The notes beneath the pieces were generated by a model, which made no database searches, was not told the origin of the DNA, and saw nothing but the letters and a program-made list of their open reading frames with translations. Below are positions 44,570-55,296 of a DNA stretch of 64,000 nucleotides, in pieces; positions within the stretch are counted from its first letter, which is position 1; every line of letters begins with the position of its first letter. This DNA is from Hyphomicrobiales bacterium (GTDB taxonomy: Bacteria; Pseudomonadota; Alphaproteobacteria; Rhizobiales; Phreatobacteraceae). A program made the translations under genes and the position numbers. The stretch lies in assembly GCA_017304475.1 (NCBI GenBank), contig JAFKKV010000034.1, forward strand, positions 55,824-119,823, in the 5' to 3' direction.

Positions 44570-44621
44570 GACTATGCTTCCGGTCGGGAGTTCAAAAGAA
44601 GTGCGCTGCAGTTCGGTCAGT

Positions 44622-44789
44622 CGTCCTTCGAGGCTCGCAAGAGCTCGCACCTCAGGATGAGGAGGGTTGGGTGAGCGGCACTAACGTTGCCCACGAAGCG
44701 TCGCCAACGCTGCGCATCCGGCACCCACGCAGGTGCAATACACCACAATCCTCATCCTGAGGTGCGAGCGCAGCGAGCCTCGAAGGACG
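44622..44789. repeat. Intergenic inverted repeat, family D
   Basis: CGTCCTTCGAGGCTCGC...CACCTCAGGATGAGG (44622-44662) is matched in inverse by CCTCATCCTGAGGTGCGAGC...GAAGGACG (44750-44789), with a spacer of about 87 bases. The arms differ by small indels. Only one copy is in the window. It lies between the GhrA-like gene and the FAD oxidoreductase 3' end. Confidence 0.85.
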
Positions 44790-44830
44790 GCCAACCTCGC
44801 TGCAAGGCACCCGTCACAATCCATCCCTGC

Positions 44831-46159
44831 CTAAAACAACCCCACCGGCGCCAGGTGCCGGCCGTCGATCAGGCGTTTGTAGTCATAGGCGCTGGCGTCG
44901 ACATAAGGCGTGTCGCCGGCGACGATGTCGGCGGCGAGCCGGCCGGCGCCCGGGCCGATGCCGAAGCCGTGGCCCGAGAAACCGGTGGCGAGCGTCAGGC
45001 CCGGCAGTTTCTCGACGGCTGAGATGACCGGCACGGTGTCGGGGGTGGAATCGATGGTGCCGCCCCAGGCCTCGGCGATCTTGACCTCGGCGAGGGCCGG
45101 ATTGGAGGCCGCGAGACCCTTGAGCGCCGCCTCGACCAGCTGCATGTCGGGGGCGGGATCGCGCACGCGCTCGGCCTCGAAAGGCGAGGGCTTGTCGAAG
45201 CTCCAGTTGCTGTCGCGCATCAGCTGCTCGAAGAAGGTCGTGCCGAAGCGAATTTTCAGGCCCTTGCGGCGCTCCAGGAAGGTCGGCCAGAAGGTGCGGG
45301 CGTAGCGCAGGATGTCGGGGGTTAGCTGCACCGTGCCGCGGCCGCGCAGCGCCAGGGTGAAGCCGCCGTCGAGCCGGCGGCGGATGCAATAATCCGATGT
45401 GCCGAGCGCGCCCATGGTGACCTCGGGCGCCGGCGCGGTGCGGCAGGCGGTGGCGTCGACCAGGCCGATCGGCAGGTCGATGCCGTGGCGGCGGCAGAAC
45501 AGCGACGACCAGGCGCCGCCGGCGAGCAGCACCGACTGGGTGCGGATCCGGCCCTTTTCGGTGACCACCGCGCTGACCCGGCCGCCCTCGGTCTCCATGC
45601 CGCGCGCGGCGCAGTCCTGGTGCAAGGTGACGCCATGCTTGCGCGCGGCGGCGGCGAGCGCCGGAACCGCCATGGAAGGCTCGGCGCGGCCGTCGCTCGG
45701 CGTATAGAGGCCAGCGGTCCAGTTTTCGGTATTGCCCGGCAGTTTCTCGGCGATCTCGGCCGGGGTCAGCACGGTCGAATGGACCTGTTCCTCGCGGGCG
45801 ATCGCGGCCCAGCGCTCCCAGGCGGCGACCTCGGCCGGGTCCTTGGTCATGAACAGCACGCCGGTGCGGCGAAAGCCGGCATCCTGGCCGCTGTCCGTCT
45901 GCATCTCGTCCCACAGGCGCAGCGCCTCGCGCGCCAGCGGGATTTCGGCGCGCGCCCGGCCCTGCTGGCGGCACCAGCCCCAGTTGCGGCTCGACTGCTC
46001 GGCGCCCACATGGCCCTTCTCGACGAGCGCCACCGAATGGCCTTTCTTGGCCAGGTGATAGGCGGCGGAGACGCCGATGACGCCACCGCCGATGACCACC
46101 ACGTCGGCGGCCTCCGGCAGGCGCTCGTCGCTGGTGATGCGGTTAAGCGGCGGGGACAT
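44831..46159 (-). CDS. FAD-dependent amine/amino-acid oxidoreductase (DAO family)
   Basis: The 442-residue protein begins with the Rossmann motif VVVIGGGVIGVSAAYHLAKKG and has GGAWSSLF and a C-terminal FAD block (GFSGHGFGIGPGAGRLAADIV), the DadA/SoxB-like layout. AGGAG lies about 9 bases before ATG 46159; a GTG at 46168 is less likely. It is the last gene of the ABC importer cluster, so it probably oxidises the imported amine, amino acid or opine-like compound. Substrate unknown. Confidence 0.87.
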   Translation of the reverse strand: MSPPLNRITSDERLPEAADVVVIGGGVIGVSAAYHLAKKGHSVALVEKGHVGAEQSSRNWGWCRQQGRARAEIPLAREALRLWDEMQTDSGQDAGFRRTGVLFMTKDPAEVAAWERWAAIAREEQVHSTVLTPAEIAEKLPGNTENWTAGLYTPSDGRAEPSMAVPALAAAARKHGVTLHQDCAARGMETEGGRVSAVVTEKGRIRTQSVLLAGGAWSSLFCRRHGIDLPIGLVDATACRTAPAPEVTMGALGTSDYCIRRRLDGGFTLALRGRGTVQLTPDILRYARTFWPTFLERRKGLKIRFGTTFFEQLMRDSNWSFDKPSPFEAERVRDPAPDMQLVEAALKGLAASNPALAEVKIAEAWGGTIDSTPDTVPVISAVEKLPGLTLATGFSGHGFGIGPGAGRLAADIVAGDTPYVDASAYDYKRLIDGRHLAPVGLF

Positions 46160-46213
46160 GGGGTGCACTCCTGAATGTGCGGCAAGTCGTGGTGATCGTG
46201 ATGGTTCGGCGCG

Positions 46214-47253
46214 TCATGCCGGCACCTTGTCGGAGGCGTCCGAAACGGTGGCCTGCAGCACGATGTCGTCGCGGATACAGGCCGAGAAATGGCCGGCGCC
46301 GAGGTCGCGCAGGGGCGGCACGGCGGCCGCGCAGGCGTCCTGGGCATAACGGCAGCGGGTGCGGAAGGAACAGCCGGAGGGCGGGGCGAGCGGGCTTGGA
46401 ATGTCGCCGGTCAGGATGATCCTGCCGCGCCGGACCTCCGGATCGGGGATCGGGGCGGCCGAGAACAGCGCCTCGGTATAGGGATGGCGCGGCGCCTCGA
46501 ACAGCGTGCGGGTCGGCGCGATCTCGACCAGCCGGCCGAGATACATCACCGCGATACGATCGGAGATATGGCCGACCACCGCCAGGTCATGGGCGATGAA
46601 CAGGATGGTCAGGCCGAACAGGTCCTTCAGCTCCAGCAGCAGGTTGACCACCTGGGCCTGGATCGAGACGTCGAGCGCGGAGACAGGCTCGTCGGCGACC
46701 AGCAGGCTCGGCCGCAGGATCAGCGCGCGGGCGATGCCGACGCGCTGGCGCTGGCCACCGGAGAGTTCATGCGGGTGGCGCTCGGCGAAATGGCTGGAGA
46801 GGCCGACCAGCTGCAGCGTCTCGGTGACCTTGGCGGCGCGCTCCTCGCGGCTGCCGACGCCGTGAATGGCGAGCGGGGCTGCGACGATCTCGCCAATGGT
46901 CATGCGTGGATTGAGCGAGGCGAAGGGGTCCTGGAACACCAGCTGCATGCGCCGGCGCAGCGGCCGGAGCTGGCCGCGCGACATATGGGTGATGTCGGTG
47001 CCTTCGAAACGGATGAGACCGTCGGTCGGCTCGGTCAGCCTGAGCACGGTGCGGCCGACGGTGGTCTTGCCCGAGCCGGATTCGCCGACCAGGCTCAGCA
47101 CTTCGCCCGGCCGCATGGCGAAGGAGACGTCGTCGACGGCCTTGACCTGGCGCGCGCCGCGGCCGAACAGCCCGCCGCCGACCGGGAACCATTTGCGCAG
47201 ATTGGCGACCTCGAGGATCGGCGCGGCCTCCGCGCTCACGGGCAAGTCGGCGC

Positions 47254-47257
<4 letters not shown>
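46214..47257 (-). CDS. Oligopeptide-type ABC transporter ATPase (DppF/OppF-like)
   Basis: The 347-residue ATPase has Walker A GESGSGKTT, signature LSGGQRQRVGIARAL, Walker B SLLVADEPVSALD and the C-terminal oligopeptide extension with a Cys cluster (GCSFRTRCRYAQDAC). It pairs with the preceding ATPase. Its start overlaps that gene's stop by 4 bases (47254-47257). Confidence 0.92.
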
Positions 47258-48272
<1,015 letters not shown>

Positions 48273-48276
<4 letters not shown>

Positions 48277-49148
48277 CGGATGTCCATCCGCGGGTCGAGC
48301 GCGTCACGCAGGCCGTCGCCGATGAAGTTGAAGCTGGTCACCGCGAGCGTGATGGCGATGCCGGGCAGGATCGCCAGCCAAGGCGCGCTGGTCAGGTAGA
48401 TCTGGGCGTTGTTGAGCATATTGCCCCAGCTCGCCACCGGCGGCTGAATGCCATAGCCGAGATAGCTGACATAGGATTCGAGCAGGATCGCCTTGGCGAC
48501 GTTCAAGGTGGCTGCGACCACGATCGGCGCCATGGCATTGGGCACCAGTTCGCGGAACATGGTGCGCAGGTCGGACGAGCCCATGGCTTCGGCGGCGACC
48601 GCGAAATCGCGTTCGCGCAGCGAGCGGATCTGGCCCTCGACGATGCGCGCGACATTCATCCAGGCGGTGGCGGCGATCAGCAAGGTGGTCGAGAGCACGC
48701 CAGGATCGATCAGGGCGGCCAGCGCCAGCAGCAGGAAGATCGCCGGGAAGCACAGGACCGCGTCGACGAAGCGCATCAGCACGGCGCCGATCCAGCCGCC
48801 ATAGAAGCCGGCGACCGTGCCGACGACGATGCCGATGGCCATGGCGATGGCCATGGCGACGAAACCGATGGCGAGCGAGATGCGCCCGCCCATCATCAGG
48901 CGCGCCAGGATGTCGCGGCCGAGCTCATCGGTGCCGAGCACATGGGCGCCCGAGAAGGGCGGCGCGAAGCGCTGCATGATGTCGATATAGGTGTCGTCGA
49001 AGGGCAGGAGCCAGGGCCCGAAGACCGAGCCCAGCGCCAGCACGAGAATGGTGACGGCGCCCGCCATGGCGAGCTTGTGCCGGCGGAAACGGCGCCAGGC
49101 GGCGCTGCCGGTCGCGGGCGGGGCGAACTGGACGGCGGTGTCCGTCAT
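48273..49148 (-). CDS. ABC transporter permease (DppC/OppC-like)
   Basis: The 291-residue permease has an N-terminal soluble segment, a first helix near 30-50 and the DppC-type domain with VLGTDELGRDILARLMMGGRISL. The coupling loop is EAMGSSDLRTMFRELVPNAMAPI. GCAGGAG lies about 8 bases before ATG 49148. The frame extends to 49202 without support. Confidence 0.92.
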
Positions 49149-49167
49149 GTCGGGGCTCCTGCCATGG

Positions 49168-50118
49168 TCAGCCCACCCGGATGCGCGGATCGACCGCGGC
49201 ATAGAGCATGTCCGCGAGGAACGAGCCGATCAGCACCATGACGGCCGAGAACATCAGGATGCCCATGACCACGGGATAGTCGCGGTAGCCGATCGAATCG
49301 AGGAAGAGGCGGCCCATGCCGGGCCAGGTGAACACGGTCTCGGTGACCAGCGCGCCGCCGAGCAGGGTCGGAAACTGCAGGCCGGCGACCGTGATCATCG
49401 GCAAGAGCGCATTGCGCAGTGCATGGCCCGAGAGCACGCGCCATTCCGGCAGGCCTTTCGCGCGCGCGGTGCGGATATAGTCCTGGCCGATGACGTCGAG
49501 CATGGAGGAGCGCATGAACCGCGCCCAGATGGCGGTCTCGACCAGCGCCAGCACGATGGCCGGGGCGATCAGGTGGTGCAGCAGGTCGAGCAAGGAGGCG
49601 TCGCCCACGGTATGGCGGTTGCCGGCCGGCAGCCAGCCGAGCTCGACCGAGAAGATATAGATCGCCACCAGGCCGAACCAGAAGGTCGGGATGGACAGCG
49701 CGATCATGGCGCCGACGGTCGCCAGCGTGTCGAACAGCGAATAGCGCTTGATGGCGCCCAGGATGCCGATCCAGCAGCCGAGCAGGATGGCGATCAGGGT
49801 GGAGGTCGCCATCAGCTCGATGGTGGCGCCGAGATGCGAGCCGATGACCGAGAGCACCTGCTCGCCGTCGCGAAACGATACTCCCCAGTCGCCGCGCAGC
49901 ATGCGGGCGAGCCAGTCGAGATATTGCACGGGCAGGGGCCTGTCCAAGCCGAGCTGGCTGGCGATGCGGTCGAGATCCTCCTGGCTCATCTGCGAGGACA
50001 GGGCGAATTGCGACAGCGGGCCGCCCGGCGCGAGATGCAGGATGGCGAAGCCGATCATCGACACCAGCAGCAGGAGGACGACGGCCTGTCCGAGGCGGTG
50101 GAGGGCGAACTTTGCCAT
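49168..50118 (-). CDS. ABC transporter permease (DppB/OppB-like)
   Basis: The 316-residue permease begins MAKFALHRLGQAVVLLLLVSMIGFAILHLAPGGPL, the DppB signature. The C-terminal half has the permease loop RTARAKGLPEWRVLSGHALRNALLPMI. GGAAGG precedes the ATG. It lies between the binding-protein gene and the second permease. Confidence 0.92.
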   Translation of the reverse strand: MAKFALHRLGQAVVLLLLVSMIGFAILHLAPGGPLSQFALSSQMSQEDLDRIASQLGLDRPLPVQYLDWLARMLRGDWGVSFRDGEQVLSVIGSHLGATIELMATSTLIAILLGCWIGILGAIKRYSLFDTLATVGAMIALSIPTFWFGLVAIYIFSVELGWLPAGNRHTVGDASLLDLLHHLIAPAIVLALVETAIWARFMRSSMLDVIGQDYIRTARAKGLPEWRVLSGHALRNALLPMITVAGLQFPTLLGGALVTETVFTWPGMGRLFLDSIGYRDYPVVMGILMFSAVMVLIGSFLADMLYAAVDPRIRVG

Positions 50119-50144
50119 GTCGGGCCTTCCCGCTCAGCCGGCCG

Positions 50145-51800
50145 TCAGGCCCAGAACCAATCGCGCATGTTCCAGCAATTGGAGGAGCAGTTGATGTTCG
50201 GGGTGAAACCCTGCAGCCCGTCCTTGACGCCCTCGCAGAGGACGGCCTGGAACATCGGCAGGATGGCGAGATCGTCACGGATGATCTTCTGCACCTCGCC
50301 ATAGGTGGTCTTGCGCGACGGTTGGTCGAATTGCTTGGCGCCGAGCGCCAGCAGCTTGTCCACTTCGGGGTTCTGGTACTGGTAGGTGTTGAAGCCGCGG
50401 CCGCCCTTGGCGGCGATGGCGCCCGAGCCGAAGCGCGGCGTCACGTCGGGGTCGCTGCCCAGCATGAAATTGACGCCGACGATGATCGACTGGAATTTCG
50501 ACTGCTGCCAGTATTCGCCCCAGATGACGGCGGCCGGCATGTTGTTGATGCGCATGGCCGCACCCACCGCGCGCCAGTCCTGGATCAGCAATTGCTGGGT
50601 CTGTTCGCGTACCGCATTGCCCGAGGTGGTCGAATTGGTGAATTCGAGCTTCACCCCGGCCTTTTCGCGAATGCCGTTGGAGCCGCGCACCCAGCCGGCC
50701 GCGTCGAGGATCGCATTGGCCTTGGCGGGATCATGGGCATGAGCCGGCAGGCCGGTCTGGAACGGCCAGGCCTGTTGCGGCACGAAGGTTTCGGTCTGCA
50801 CCGGCAGGCCGTAATTGAGCGCGTCGATGATCGCCTTCTTGTTCATCGCCAGATACAGCGCCTGGCGCACCGTCTTGTCGGCCAGCGGGCCGAATTCCAG
50901 GTTCGGCGCGATATGCTCCACCGAAGCCGTCGGCGACACGAAGACCTTGCGGCCGCGCAGGCCCTGCGCTTCCTTGACGAAATTCGGCAGGATGCCCTGG
51001 GTGCCGGTATAGTCGACCTGACCGGTGCGGAACTGGGTGTAGAGCACGGTGAGGTCGGGGATATATTTGAAGATGACGCGTTCCACATAGGGGCCGCCGA
51101 GGTGGTAGCCGGTATGGGCGTTGAGCTGGATGTGATCGCCGGCGACCCGCGAGCCCCAGCGGAACGGGCCGGTGCCGACCGGCGCGTTGTTGAACGGCGC
51201 GGTATTCGGATCAGACGCCTTTTCCAGGATGTGCTTGGGCACGATGAAATGCAGCGCCAGGATGGAGAGATAGGGCGAATAAGCGCTCTCCATGCGCCAG
51301 TGGATCTCGTCGGGCGCCACCACCTTGATGTCCTTGACCAGGCTGTGGCCGACACGGTTGCGCACGCGGAAATTCGGATTGTTGATCAGGTCGAAGCTGT
51401 ATTTGACGTCTTCCGCGGTGAACGGCGTGCCGTCATGCCATTTGACGTCGGTGCGCAGCTTGACCTTCCAGGTCAGGCCGTCGGCCGACAGCCCGCCATT
51501 CTCGACCGAGGGCACTTCTTTCGCGAGGTCGGGCACGAAGCGGCCCTGGGCGTCGATGAACCAGAGCGGCGAGAACAATTGCCACCAGACGCCCTGATCG
51601 ACCTCGATCGCCGGCATCAGCGGGTTGAACACCGTCGGCTCCTGCGACAGCGCCGCGACCACCTGGCCGCGCGGCTTGTCCGGCCGGCGCGGCTGCGCCA
51701 GTGCCGTGCGCTGCGTGGCGAGACCGGCCGCGGCGCCGGCGCCGATCGCCAGCACTCCGCGCCTGGTGGGTTGACCGAAAGGCCCGAAATCGTCTGCCAT
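50145..51800 (-). CDS. ABC transporter substrate-binding protein (SBP family 5)
   Basis: The 551-residue protein has a Tat-like signal (TRRGVLAIGAGAAAG) and then the family-5 fold. Landmarks are WKVKLRTDVKWHDGTPFTAEDVKYSFD, VGTGPFRW and VRQALYLAMNKKAIID. It delivers a peptide-like or amine ligand to the permeases. GGAGGCGG lies 5 bases before ATG 51800. First gene of the operon SBP-DppB-DppC-DppD-DppF-FAD oxidoreductase. Confidence 0.92.
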   Translation of the reverse strand: MADDFGPFGQPTRRGVLAIGAGAAAGLATQRTALAQPRRPDKPRGQVVAALSQEPTVFNPLMPAIEVDQGVWWQLFSPLWFIDAQGRFVPDLAKEVPSVENGGLSADGLTWKVKLRTDVKWHDGTPFTAEDVKYSFDLINNPNFRVRNRVGHSLVKDIKVVAPDEIHWRMESAYSPYLSILALHFIVPKHILEKASDPNTAPFNNAPVGTGPFRWGSRVAGDHIQLNAHTGYHLGGPYVERVIFKYIPDLTVLYTQFRTGQVDYTGTQGILPNFVKEAQGLRGRKVFVSPTASVEHIAPNLEFGPLADKTVRQALYLAMNKKAIIDALNYGLPVQTETFVPQQAWPFQTGLPAHAHDPAKANAILDAAGWVRGSNGIREKAGVKLEFTNSTTSGNAVREQTQQLLIQDWRAVGAAMRINNMPAAVIWGEYWQQSKFQSIIVGVNFMLGSDPDVTPRFGSGAIAAKGGRGFNTYQYQNPEVDKLLALGAKQFDQPSRKTTYGEVQKIIRDDLAILPMFQAVLCEGVKDGLQGFTPNINCSSNCWNMRDWFWA

Positions 51801-52053
51801 GGTTCCGCCTCCGTCCGCCGCGCGCACGCGTCCCGCGGCTCACACAACCCGGTCCGGGCGAGCCGGGGCCGAGGTCTGGCCGAGGTGATGCGTATCTTCA
51901 GCAGTTTTGAATTATGTGATAGCAAGTTCAACATGGCTAAATATCCCTGTCAATGCCATCTTGCGTGGACAGGGAAGTTCCGGGAGCCATGATCTCAACG
52001 CGCGGCCGGTGCGGCATGGATACCGGCGGGGCCGCGGATATCGGGAGGTTGGA
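51801..52053. promoter_or_regulatory. Divergent control region, ABC operon / XRE-cupin
   Basis: About 250 bases between divergent starts, with an AT-richer centre near 51895-51950 (TTTTGAATTATGTGATAG), the likely promoter or operator zone. No clear operator was picked out by eye. The XRE-cupin protein is the probable regulator. Confidence 0.4.
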
Positions 52054-52698
52054 ATGAGCATTCGAAGCGCCCGTGGGGGCGCGGCGGGCACGGCCAAGGA
52101 CGAGGCCGCACAGGATGCCGGCGATCAGCGCCTGGGCGAGACCGTGCGGCTGCTGCGCCAGCGCGCCGGCCTGTCGATCCAGGACGTGGCCAAGAGCACG
52201 GGATTGTCCACCGGCATGATCAGCCAGCTGGAGCGCGCGCTGGCGACGCCGTCGATCCGCACGCTGCGGCTTCTGTCGATCGCGCTCGCCGTGCCGATCT
52301 CCTATTTCTTCGAGCCGCACGAGACCGACGAGACGTCGCGCTACATCGTGCGCAGGAACGACCGGCGGCTGCTGCGGCTGACCGCCAGCGGCGTGCTGAA
52401 GGAGGCGCTGACGCCGGCCGAGAAGGGCGAGATCGAATTCTACGAACTCACCCTCAATCCGGGCGGCTCGTCGGGCACCGACTTCTTCCAGCATACCGGC
52501 GAGAAGGCCGGCTATGTGCTGTCGGGCCGGCTGCGCCTTTGGCTCAACCACGAGGCCCATGAGCTCGATGCCGGCGACAGTTTCCGCTTTCCCAGCATCG
52601 TGCCGCACATGTTCGACAATCCGACCCAGGCGGTCGCCCGGATCATCTGGGTGACGACACTCTGCCTGGCGGCCAAGCCGGATACCGGCGCAACCTAG
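52054..52698 (+). CDS. XRE-family regulator with C-terminal cupin domain
   Basis: The 214-residue protein has an N-terminal helix-turn-helix (VRLLRQRAGLSIQDVAKSTGLSTGMISQLERALATPSIRTL, about 30-75) and a cupin sensor domain (about 125-200, including YVLSGRLRLWL and GDSFRFPS). This is the PuuR-like design, often controlling adjacent amine or amino-acid uptake genes. GGGAGG lies about 6 bases before ATG 52054. Its stop shares a CTAG with the convergent mbfA stop (52695-52698). Confidence 0.9.
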   Translation: MSIRSARGGAAGTAKDEAAQDAGDQRLGETVRLLRQRAGLSIQDVAKSTGLSTGMISQLERALATPSIRTLRLLSIALAVPISYFFEPHETDETSRYIVRRNDRRLLRLTASGVLKEALTPAEKGEIEFYELTLNPGGSSGTDFFQHTGEKAGYVLSGRLRLWLNHEAHELDAGDSFRFPSIVPHMFDNPTQAVARIIWVTTLCLAAKPDTGAT

Positions 52699-53687
52699 GC
52701 CCCGCCGATCAGGATGCCGGCGGCCAGGACGAGGCCGCCGCCGAGCACGATCTGGAACACGGCCCGGGCGAACGGCGTCTCCATGAAGCGGTTCTGGATC
52801 CAGGCGATGGTCCAGAGCTCGACGAACACCACGATCAGCGCGATGGCGGTGGCGGTCCAGAAGGACGGGATGAGATAGGGCAGGGCATGGCCGAGGCCGC
52901 CGATGGCGGTCATCACGCCCGAGGCCAGACCACGCTTCCAGGGCGCGCCGCGTCCCGACAGCTTGCCGTCGTCATGGGCTGCCTCGGTGAAGCCCATGGA
53001 GATGCCCGCGCCGATGGACGCCGACAGGCCGACCAGGAAGGTCGTCCAGGGGTTCTGGGTGGCGAAGGCGGTGGCGAAGATCGGCGCGAGCGTGGAGACC
53101 GAGCCGTCCATCAGGCCGGCGAGCCCCGGCTGCACCCAGGTGAGGATGAACTGGCGCTTGGCAGCTGCGTCCTCGGTTTCGCGCTCGCCCTGGCCCAGAT
53201 GTTTGGCCTCGAGCTCCTGGGCGGTGACCTGGTGGCCGGCTTCGGCCGCGGCGAGGTCGCCGAGCAATTTGCGCGTCTCGGCATCGGTGCAGCGCGTGAT
53301 GGCGCCGAGATAGAAGTCCTGGGCCTGCCGCTCCATGTCGGCGGCTTCCTCACGGATCCGTTCGAGGCCGAGATTCTCGATCAGCCAGACCGGCTTGCGG
53401 GTGTAGAAATCGGCCACGTGCTCGCGCCGGATCGGCGGGATCACCTCGCCGAAGCGCTTCTGGTAGAGTTCGATCAGCCGCCGCCGGTGCTCGTCTTCTT
53501 CCGCCGCCATATCGTCGAAGACCGCGGCGGAAGCCGGATATTCGCCGCGCAGCTTCGCCGCATAGGCGGCATAGATGCGGCCGTCCTCCTCTTCGGAGGA
53601 GATCGCGAGAGCGAGGATCTCGTGTTCGGCAAGGCTGTCGAAGCGGCGCTTCGACGAAAAGCCCGGAAATGAAAAGTGGGGCAGCAT
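52695..53687 (-). CDS. mbfA: MbfA-type ferritin-like/VIT1 iron exporter
   Basis: The 330-residue protein fuses an erythrin/ferritin-like domain (about 10-165; ISSEEEDGRIYAAY, MAAEEDEHRRR, DMERQAQDFY) to a VIT1/CCC1 membrane domain (about 175-330; GLMDGSVSTLAPIFATAFATQN, FTEAAHDDGKLSGRG). MbfA of Bradyrhizobium and Agrobacterium exports iron and protects against peroxide, and is controlled by Irr. ATG 53687 gives MLPHFSF; an ATG four codons upstream is less likely. An Irr-like box lies 14 bases upstream. Confidence 0.93.
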   Translation of the reverse strand: MLPHFSFPGFSSKRRFDSLAEHEILALAISSEEEDGRIYAAYAAKLRGEYPASAAVFDDMAAEEDEHRRRLIELYQKRFGEVIPPIRREHVADFYTRKPVWLIENLGLERIREEAADMERQAQDFYLGAITRCTDAETRKLLGDLAAAEAGHQVTAQELEAKHLGQGERETEDAAAKRQFILTWVQPGLAGLMDGSVSTLAPIFATAFATQNPWTTFLVGLSASIGAGISMGFTEAAHDDGKLSGRGAPWKRGLASGVMTAIGGLGHALPYLIPSFWTATAIALIVVFVELWTIAWIQNRFMETPFARAVFQIVLGGGLVLAAGILIGGA

Positions 53688-53700
53688 GATCGATCTCACA

Positions 53701-53715
53701 TTGGAATGATTCTAA
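53701..53715 (-). promoter_or_regulatory. Irr-type iron control element upstream of mbfA
   Basis: TTGGAAT-G-ATTCTAA is a 7-1-7 dyad with one mismatch. On the minus strand it reads TTTAGAATCATTCCAA with the adjoining base. This closely follows the iron control element known from memory for Irr targets (TTTAGAA/TTCTAAA type). It lies 14-28 bases before the mbfA start, where bound Irr would block expression. Confidence 0.7.
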
Positions 53716-53779
53716 ATAAGCCTCCGACCGATCTTGCGCAAGCAGTCGATCGCGCATGGGACAGCCGCGGCGAGGGGAC

Positions 53780-54130
53780 GGGGTCAAAGGCCTATCCGGC
53801 GGTCCAATGGAAGGAGAAACCGCCGATCGGCTGCGCTCGTCGATTCTCACCGCGTCTTGCCCGGGCTTGTCCCTGATATCCACGCCTTCGTCCCGGCCAA
53901 GGCAATTCGTGGATGGCCGGGACAAGCCCGGCCAAGACGAAAGGGCGGTGCGGTGGGAGCCGGGGGGCGAGGTCAGAGGCCTATTCGGCGGCCCAATGGA
54001 GGCAGAAACCGCCGATCGGCTGCGCTCGTCGACTTTCACCGCGTCTTGCCCGGGCTTGTCCCTGATATCCACGACTTACCCTTCGCCCAAGGCAATGCGT
54101 GGATGACCGGGCCGAGCCCCGTCATGACGA
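53780..54130. repeat. 190-bp tandem duplication containing two family C repeats
   Basis: The segment from about 53780 recurs from about 53970, offset 190 bases, with scattered substitutions (GGCCTATCCGGCGG versus GGCCTATTCGGCGG; both continue AAACCGCCGATCGGCTGCG). Each unit ends in a family C inverted repeat (53853-53939 and 54042-54129). The second is more decayed. Together they fill the space between mbfA and the GST gene. Confidence 0.88.
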
Positions 54131-54232
54131 CGAGGGCGGAGGGGACGTGAGCGTCGCGAGCCACGCTTGCCAAACCAATTTCGCGAACCTATAACGCAAC
54201 CGGTTGCAAATAAAGATCAGTCAGGAAGCGCC

Positions 54233-54892
54233 ATGGCCCTGGAACTCTACGCCCATCCCTTTTCGTCCTATTGCCAGAAGGTGCTGATCGCATTCTACGA
54301 GAACGATACGCCCTTCACGTTCCGCATGCTGTCGGCCGAGGCGCCGGAGATCTATACGGAATTCGCCGCGCTCTGGCCGCTCAGGCGTTTCCCGCTGCTG
54401 GTCGATGACGGCCGCTCCGTCATGGAGGCGAGCATCATCATCGAGCATCTGGCGATCCATCATCCCGGGCCGGTCAGGCTGATCCCGCAGCAGCCGGACG
54501 CGGCGCTGGAGGTGAGGATGATGGACCGGTTCTTCGACAATTACGTCATGACGCCCCAGCAGAAGATCGTCTTCAACAGCATCCGTCCCGAGGCCGATCG
54601 CGACGCCTATGGCGATGCCGAGGCGCGGAGCATGCTCGACACGGCCTATGGCTGGCTCGACCAGCGGATGGCGGAGCGCGAATGGGCGGCAGGGGCGGAT
54701 TTCAGCCTCGCCGATTGTGCCGCCGCGCCGGCGCTGTTCTATGCCGACTGGACCCATCCGCTCGGCGACCGCTTCCCGCATGTCCGGCGCTACCGGCAGA
54801 GGTTGCTGGCGCGGCCGTCCTTCGCCCGGGCGGTCGACGAGGCGCGGCCCTATCGTCCGCTGTTCCCGCTGGGGGCGCCGGACCGCGACTGA
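54233..54892 (+). CDS. Glutathione S-transferase family protein
   Basis: The 219-residue protein has an N-terminal thioredoxin-like domain (LYAHPFSSYCQKVLIAFYEND, with the Ser-Cys active-site region; FPLLVDDGRSVMEASIIIEHL for glutathione binding). An all-helical domain with FSLADCAAAPALFY follows. It should conjugate or exchange glutathione with an unknown substrate. CAGGAAG lies about 6 bases before ATG 54233. Confidence 0.9.
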   Translation: MALELYAHPFSSYCQKVLIAFYENDTPFTFRMLSAEAPEIYTEFAALWPLRRFPLLVDDGRSVMEASIIIEHLAIHHPGPVRLIPQQPDAALEVRMMDRFFDNYVMTPQQKIVFNSIRPEADRDAYGDAEARSMLDTAYGWLDQRMAEREWAAGADFSLADCAAAPALFYADWTHPLGDRFPHVRRYRQRLLARPSFARAVDEARPYRPLFPLGAPDRD

Positions 54893-55001
54893 ACGCGGCT
54901 CGCCGGAAGAGGCTTTCGATGCGCGGCAAGGTTGATGCCGGCGGGGCCGGGTGCTACCGGTCCGGCGCCGGCATGTGCGGGCGCTTCGGACAGGGCATGG
55001 C

Positions 55002-55253
55002 ATGAAAAAGCTCGGACTTATTCTTGTGGCCTTCGTCATTGGTTTCGCCGGCCTGATCGGCAAGCGATATTACGATTGGGTCGAGACATCGACGAGCCCG
55101 TTCGACGAGGTCGGGATCGAGCTGAACCGCTATATGCCGGCGCCGATCCAGGCCTGGGGCTGCAACCGGCTGCGGGAGCGGTTCGAGGGCAAGACCATGC
55201 CGCCCTGGGGCTGCCAGGATGCGGGCAATCCGAGGCAGTGGCGGAAAGCTTAA
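55002..55253 (+). CDS. Small membrane-anchored hypothetical protein
   Basis: The 83-residue protein begins MKKLGLILVAFVIGFAGLIG, a signal anchor, then a short hydrophilic domain with two Cys in WGCNRLRERFEG and PPWGCQDAG. No ribosome-binding site is strong (GGGCATGGC). I do not recognise a family. Confidence 0.55.
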   Translation: MKKLGLILVAFVIGFAGLIGKRYYDWVETSTSPFDEVGIELNRYMPAPIQAWGCNRLRERFEGKTMPPWGCQDAGNPRQWRKA

Positions 55254-55296
55254 TCGTATCAACAGGCTGGGCACCGTCGCTTCGGCGCGATCCGAG

